Both the position numbers and the translations under genes were made by a program. The notes under the pieces are model-generated. The model was not told the origin of the DNA and did not search any database. It saw only the letters and a program-made list of their open reading frames with translations. Of a stretch of DNA of 64,000 bases, positions 59,491 to 64,000 are shown piece by piece. Source of the DNA: Uloborus plumipes (lineage: Eukaryota > Arthropoda > Arachnida > Araneae > Uloboridae). Numbering within the stretch: the stretch's first letter is position 1; each line of letters opens with the position of its first letter. The stretch lies in assembly GCA_038373865.1 (NCBI GenBank), contig JAXGGA010002194.1, forward strand, positions 1 through 64,000, in the 5' to 3' direction.

Positions 59491-60463
59491 TAAGACAGAT
59501 GAGAGGTTCCGAGAGTTTCTCTTTTTTTTTTTTTTTTTTAACAGAAGTCAGTTTTAGGCTTACTTTATTTTGAGGAAGGAAGAGTTTGGAGGCTCTCAGG
59601 CGGAATTATCTTAAAGCGCAATTTTAGATTATCTTTGGTGACACAAAGGAAACGGCTGAGTTTCAGTGGCTCTTTCTGAAAATTTTTCGATATTAAACTC
59701 AGAAAAATGCAACTCTAGACTATCTATGGTGACGTTAGAGAGATGCCCTACGATACGAAAAGTTACATAAGTCACATGGGTCGCCTCCGAAAATTCTTAG
59801 AAATTGTAGTCTCAAAAACACAACTTTAAGCATCGTTTGATAACGGTAGTTGTCTAAAGGGGGGGGGGGCGGCTTGGGTCACGGTGCCGTTAATGAACTG
59901 GTTTTTAAAACTGAAATCAATTCCAGGTTAGCTAGAATGCGTCGGTGGGTCAGCGATACTGTATACAAAATAAATGTTTTATCTCTCTGATTGGGTGGGA
60001 AACTGATGTTTTAAAAAAGCGAGTTAAGTTTACTTTTGAGGACGTTACATAAGAGGGGTTGAGGTTGGAATTCTCTCAGAAATCTCTCGATGTGAAAGTC
60101 CTAAAAATGCCTTTTAGGTAACCTTTGATGACGTTAGGTGTAGGTTTAAGGTTTGGGGACGGTAATCAGAAGGCAGATTTTAGACAGAAGACAAATTTTT
60201 TAGGGCCGTCAGACGTGTATAATTTGTTAGAAAATAAAGACTCGGAAAAAAAACATTTATGGCTATATTTGGCCAAGTAAAGGGAACTGGGGTGGGTCAG
60301 ACTGTAAGATCGGGTCTTAAAGTTTAGTGGTTCTCCTACGGAAGTTTTCCTAAATTAAAAGCCTCTAAACATGCAATTTCAAACTCTCTATACTCTCGTA
60401 AAAAAGGTCATGACTTCTTTTCCGACCTATGATTGGGATCCATGCTTGAACTTAGAACCATCA
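59491..60463. repeat. Degenerate tandem repeat array
   Basis: Loosely similar blocks of ATGCAACTTTAGACTATCTT then TGGTGACGTTAG occur at about 59618, 59708, 59820, 60110 and 60372, each with an upstream TTTTTCGATATTAAA-like part. Spacing is irregular, so this is an old tandem array or an unknown repetitive 3' region. No gene. Confidence 0.45.
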
Positions 60464-60465
60464 TA

Positions 60466-60837
60466 TCGCACCCTTGCTACAAAAGTGCCACAACTCAAAA
60501 AACTACGTTTTCCAGGAATTGCAAAAAACTGTTCCCAGGCTGACTAGGCACATTTTAGTATTTTTGAATTTGTCAATATGAAGACAGATACATCTCAAAC
60601 TATGATCGTTAACTCTACGACGGCTGGACGACAACTCAAGATGTGGCATTTCAGTGGAAGTGGTCCTATGTATCTTGATAACAACAAAACGCCATAACTG
60701 CCCTTTGGCGGCTGATTTTTCAATGCAACTTCTGGCTCTTTTGAAGATTGGTAGAGACGTGTAAACTACGTCTAATGACCGTCATAACTCAAAAATTATA
60801 ATTCTTGAGTTGTGGCACTTTTGTAGCAAGGGTGCGA
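60466..60837. mobile_element. TA-flanked MITE, TCGCACCCTTGCTAC family, copy 2
   Basis: The ends TCGCACCCTTGCTACAAAAG and its perfect inverse are flanked by TA (60464-60465 and 60838-60839). 372 bp, close to the copy at 11067-11449. Noncoding. Confidence 0.9.
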
Positions 60838-60839
60838 TA

Positions 60840-61016
60840 TGTAAAACCGGTTAGTTCATTTGTGATTTGAATTGCCTCCCGAAAATGTTCTGTAAAGGGA
60901 GAAAATATCAAAATCTTAGTTCGTTCGTCATATATAATTGACTCTCTGAGGAGGGACTTGGCACAATTGTCTCCCTTTGTACCCGTGCTTGGTGAGGAAA
61001 AATTAGTTATTTGAAG
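60840..61016. other. Short unassigned stretch
   Basis: Between the MITE and the hAT element. The minus-strand ORF at 60789-61058 crosses both and is spurious. Confidence 0.45.
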
Positions 61017-61024
61017 TGCTAGAG

Positions 61025-62829
61025 CAAGGGTGGCCAACCTTTTTAGTGAGAGTGCCACTATCTGAGGAGAAAAAGCTTAGCGTGCCACATTGTATTTTTT
61101 CAACAAACTGAAATTTTTTAAAATGTTGAAAATAGATTTTATGTTGGCTGACGATGAAATTTTTATTCAATCGAAATATTTTTTCTCATAAATCTGAGTA
61201 ATTAAAATTAAAATGATAATAAAGATAAAACAAGTCCAAACTTAGGAATTATTGTTAATAAACACAATGATAGATTCTGTCAGTAGGCTTATGATTAAAA
61301 TAGAAACTAATAACATCAAACATTATATTCGAAAAATTAAATAATCTGTACATAATGTGGTTTATGAATCTGTATTTTTTTTACCAAGTCTTTAATTTTA
61401 GGATTAGTTCTTGAGAATCCTAAGAAGTTTAAGTATTTTAAGTAATATCAATTAATATATTCAAAAATATTTAGATTTTTCTGCATTCATAACAAAAATA
61501 TTTGTTTAGAAGCGTATTTTGAGCCAAATCTATAACAGCACTAGGCGGCTAAAGTGCGTAAAGGTGAAACAAAAATATTGGTACAAATTTCTACATAACG
61601 TGGATGACTTTATGTTGAAGTAAGCTCTTTTATTTGATTACTAATGCAAAAGGTCAGTAATTCTGATTTGGATTTCAGGAGGGTAACAAGTAGTGCCTTG
61701 CAAAGAATTAGATAGAGAATTTAAAAGATCAGCATTTTTTTATCATCCTGAATATCATCAAACCTAACACTAAAGGAATACTTAAAATGTGTGTAAAATT
61801 TTCTCCATATATCATTGGAAAATTATTAAATTTGTGTTGTTACTTTCAGTATTAATTTTTAAAGTTTTCTTCTTTTTTTCTCCAAAGTAGAGAGAAAGAA
61901 ACAGAAGTTTCATCATAAAAGAATGTAGATGGCCTATACTGGTTTAGGAAACTTATTTCTGTACAATCTTAAATTTAAATTACTTAAACGCCGGATAATA
62001 AGAGATGACATTACTAAATTCAACTGCTATTCTTCATTCCTAAGTAGCAAGTCCTCATTGCTTTCCTTCTAGATATTTTAAAAAACACATCCCCTAATAT
62101 TCTAAAATCTTATGACTATTTTTAAAATTTGGGTAACTATCGAACACACTTCAATGAAGGAGTAACTTGCCATATTCTCCTCTTTCTCCTGGGAAAAGTT
62201 CACAAAACATTCAGAGCTCTAATTCGTAGTTTGTTTATATAGTGAACTAACTCTACAGGGTATCCAACAGAAAAAGTCTTATACCTTTTCAAGGAGCTTT
62301 GATAGATAATTCGATGACACTTTTGAAGTTTTTTTCCCAAATTATTTTTAAGTAAAGTAACAAAAACAATTTAAGGGTCTTCATTTGTGCAACCATACTG
62401 AATTTTGTTCAATCTGGTTTCTTAATTTTAGTTGCAGAGCTAACTCTTTATTTTTAATTTCATCACCCCTAGCTGAAACTATTGCAGATCAAGAATCCAT
62501 TCTGCAGCATCGACAGTTTCATTTATGTCAAGCACAAATATGTTTCACAAAGCATTATCTGTAGCGTCACAGCTTTCGTTGGATGTCCGAAGCTAACGCA
62601 AAGTACTTTGCATTATTGTAGTTCAGACAATTTGCAAGTCAGCCTCCTGACAGATAATCGTCATAATGTCATTATATTTATCAGTTTAAAGATTTTAGTT
62701 TTTATCAATATTTTTGAAACCAACATTTTTTCCTCAATTTTTTAAATTTTTCAAAAGTCTTCGCGTGCCACTGTTACTGCTCTGCCGTGCCACATCGTGG
62801 CACGCGTGCCGCGGGTTGGCCACCACTGT
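61025..62829. mobile_element. hAT-type transposon remnant (1,805 bp)
   Basis: The ends CAAGGGTGGCCAACC and the inverse of CAGTGGTGGCCAACC are flanked by TGCTAGAG (61017-61024 and 62830-62837), an 8-bp TSD. GTGCCAC-type words repeat inside both ends. CAGNGGTGGCCAAC termini are typical of a widespread hAT group. The interior is AT-rich; I see no transposase frame long enough to call, so it is decayed or non-autonomous. The plus-strand ORF at 62482-62745 is unassigned. Confidence 0.85.
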
Positions 62830-62837
62830 GCTAGAGT

Positions 62838-64000
62838 ATAATGTGTTTTATGAGTAAAACTTTTTTACTGAAATATGTCTGATTGCTATGGGTCTATATA
62901 AGCGTTGGGGGGGGGGGGGCAACAGTGGACACCTTTTACATCCCTACTAGAAGCATGCTTCAATGAATGATTCAGGATGGGACATTTGTCCTAATTAGCC
63001 CTCCCCTGTATCCGTGCTTGGTTGCCGACTCTGCCTCATATTTTGCGATCAAACGAAAGAAGTGTGTAAGGATAGGATCATTAATGGGCAACAGAATAAC
63101 ACACTGTGCACAGACGATCTATTTTTCCTAAACTATGCTATTGGAAAATCGGGGCTTATTTTGATTTTTTTCAACTCTAAGACTTAAAATTCATCATATT
63201 TATTCAATTTATTACTGGCTTCATTGGGGAACTTCTTTAGAAATTTTGCTGAATTAATAGAACTTTACAGCCTGTGCTGTACACCTGCTAGGATCGGCCC
63301 TGGTGAGCCGTAAATTACTGTATCAACTGTCGCTGACATTACTTATTCGGTAATGCAGTTTCATTCCATTTTTTTTCCCTCCTCTTCATTATAATCCTCT
63401 TCAAAAGAAATTGGGAAATGGAACTGAAGGCTGTAGTGTCGCCATCTAGTGGCGTTTTATTCACTTCAATCGTAATCATATAAGTTTCAATGACAAAGTT
63501 CAGGGTAATTTTACGTCATATTTTCTTTACTTTGAACTGCTCTTCGTCAATTTTAATGTAATTATTAAACCTATTGTCATAAAAGAAAATAAAACCCAAG
63601 AATATTGTGTCGTTTCTTAAAACTAAGAAATAGTTATTAAAACCTTTAAAAAGAATTGGGCATATCCACGAAAATGTCAATCCGAGCATCAAAACTACAC
63701 AACAAAGTAGAAACAAAGTAATACATCTCATATGAAAGCTTGAACTATCTGTTTTAATGCTCCACCACGTTGAATTTTATATTATAAACTGTTTTAATAA
63801 AAATAGGTCCATCTCCTGCGTAGAATTTTGTTTGATAATTTGTGCTATACAGTAATCAATGTTTTTCTCAGAAAAATTCTCACACAAAAAATTGTTATAC
63901 ACATTATGTTCTTACTAAAATCTTATTTTAAAGAATAGTCTTATGGCGTATGGTTTGGAAAACATTTTAAATTCAGTTCATGAATGTCAGTCAATATAAA
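62838..64000. other. Unassigned right-hand end
   Basis: A G-run (62907-62919) and AT-rich sequence. GTCGCCATCTAGTGGCG near 63438 is a short palindrome. The minus-strand ORF at 63516-63731 (71 codons) has no recognisable similarity. Confidence 0.4.

Overview
The window looks like noncoding, repeat-packed nuclear DNA from an animal, most likely an arthropod and perhaps a spider or another arachnid. It is very AT-rich and has no operons and no long intact gene. It is full of non-LTR retrotransposon remnants, a tRNA-derived SINE and many DNA transposons. The arachnid guess rests only on how closely the Jockey/I-type LINE proteins (zinc-knuckle ORF1, FVDD reverse transcriptase, RNase H tail) resemble those I associate with spider genomes. 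No host gene could be supported; every recognisable coding stretch is a transposon remnant.

Layout. 1-8.6 kb: palindromic TGTAAAA repeats, one TA-flanked MITE, a GC-richer LTR-like patch, a 159-bp tandem duplication and the first copy of a ~936-bp MITE (family F). 8.6-14.7 kb: a complete 1.67-kb element of a 4-bp-TSD family (family S), a MITE sitting in a (TA)n tract, and two F copies, one nested in the other. 17.1-20.1 kb: a 3-kb TA-flanked element with ~0.5-kb inverted arms. 20.6-22.4 kb: a truncated G element abutting a truncated hAT MITE. 23.3-25.8 kb: an S element with ~0.85-kb inverted arms around a conserved coding core. 26-30 kb: a Tc1-like MITE, F copies and a hAT MITE inside a TGTAAAA repeat. 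30.5-41.8 kb: a foldback Tc1-like element split by a 9,285-bp hAT-type insertion (carrying a second coding S element, a CpG-rich tandem pair, a pogo-like MITE and a hAT MITE) and by a 5'-truncated LINE. 42-46.5 kb: a dead Tc1 transposase, an RTE-like tail with (TA)n, and a small 4-bp-TSD MITE. 46.9-56.6 kb: one minus-strand LINE split by a pogo-like MITE, which itself holds two F copies and a 3.3-kb G element, which in turn holds a TTAA MITE; a SINE and a second TTAA MITE also sit in the LINE. 57-64 kb: a short S copy, a second LINE 3' fragment, a degenerate tandem array, a MITE and a 1.8-kb hAT element.

How the pieces relate. Target-site duplications and interrupted homologies give a relative order of insertion. 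The most interesting signal is family S: four complete copies with different 4-bp duplications, shared GGGNNATTCC-like ends, short motif arrays running into the terminal repeat, and, in the two longest copies, the same unassigned protein core (WHFFATSHGK, then DGVGG). Several unrelated families in the window share the habit of repeating a short family-specific motif just inside their ends.

Boundaries were read by eye. TSD-defined ends are the most reliable, internal and truncated ends the least.
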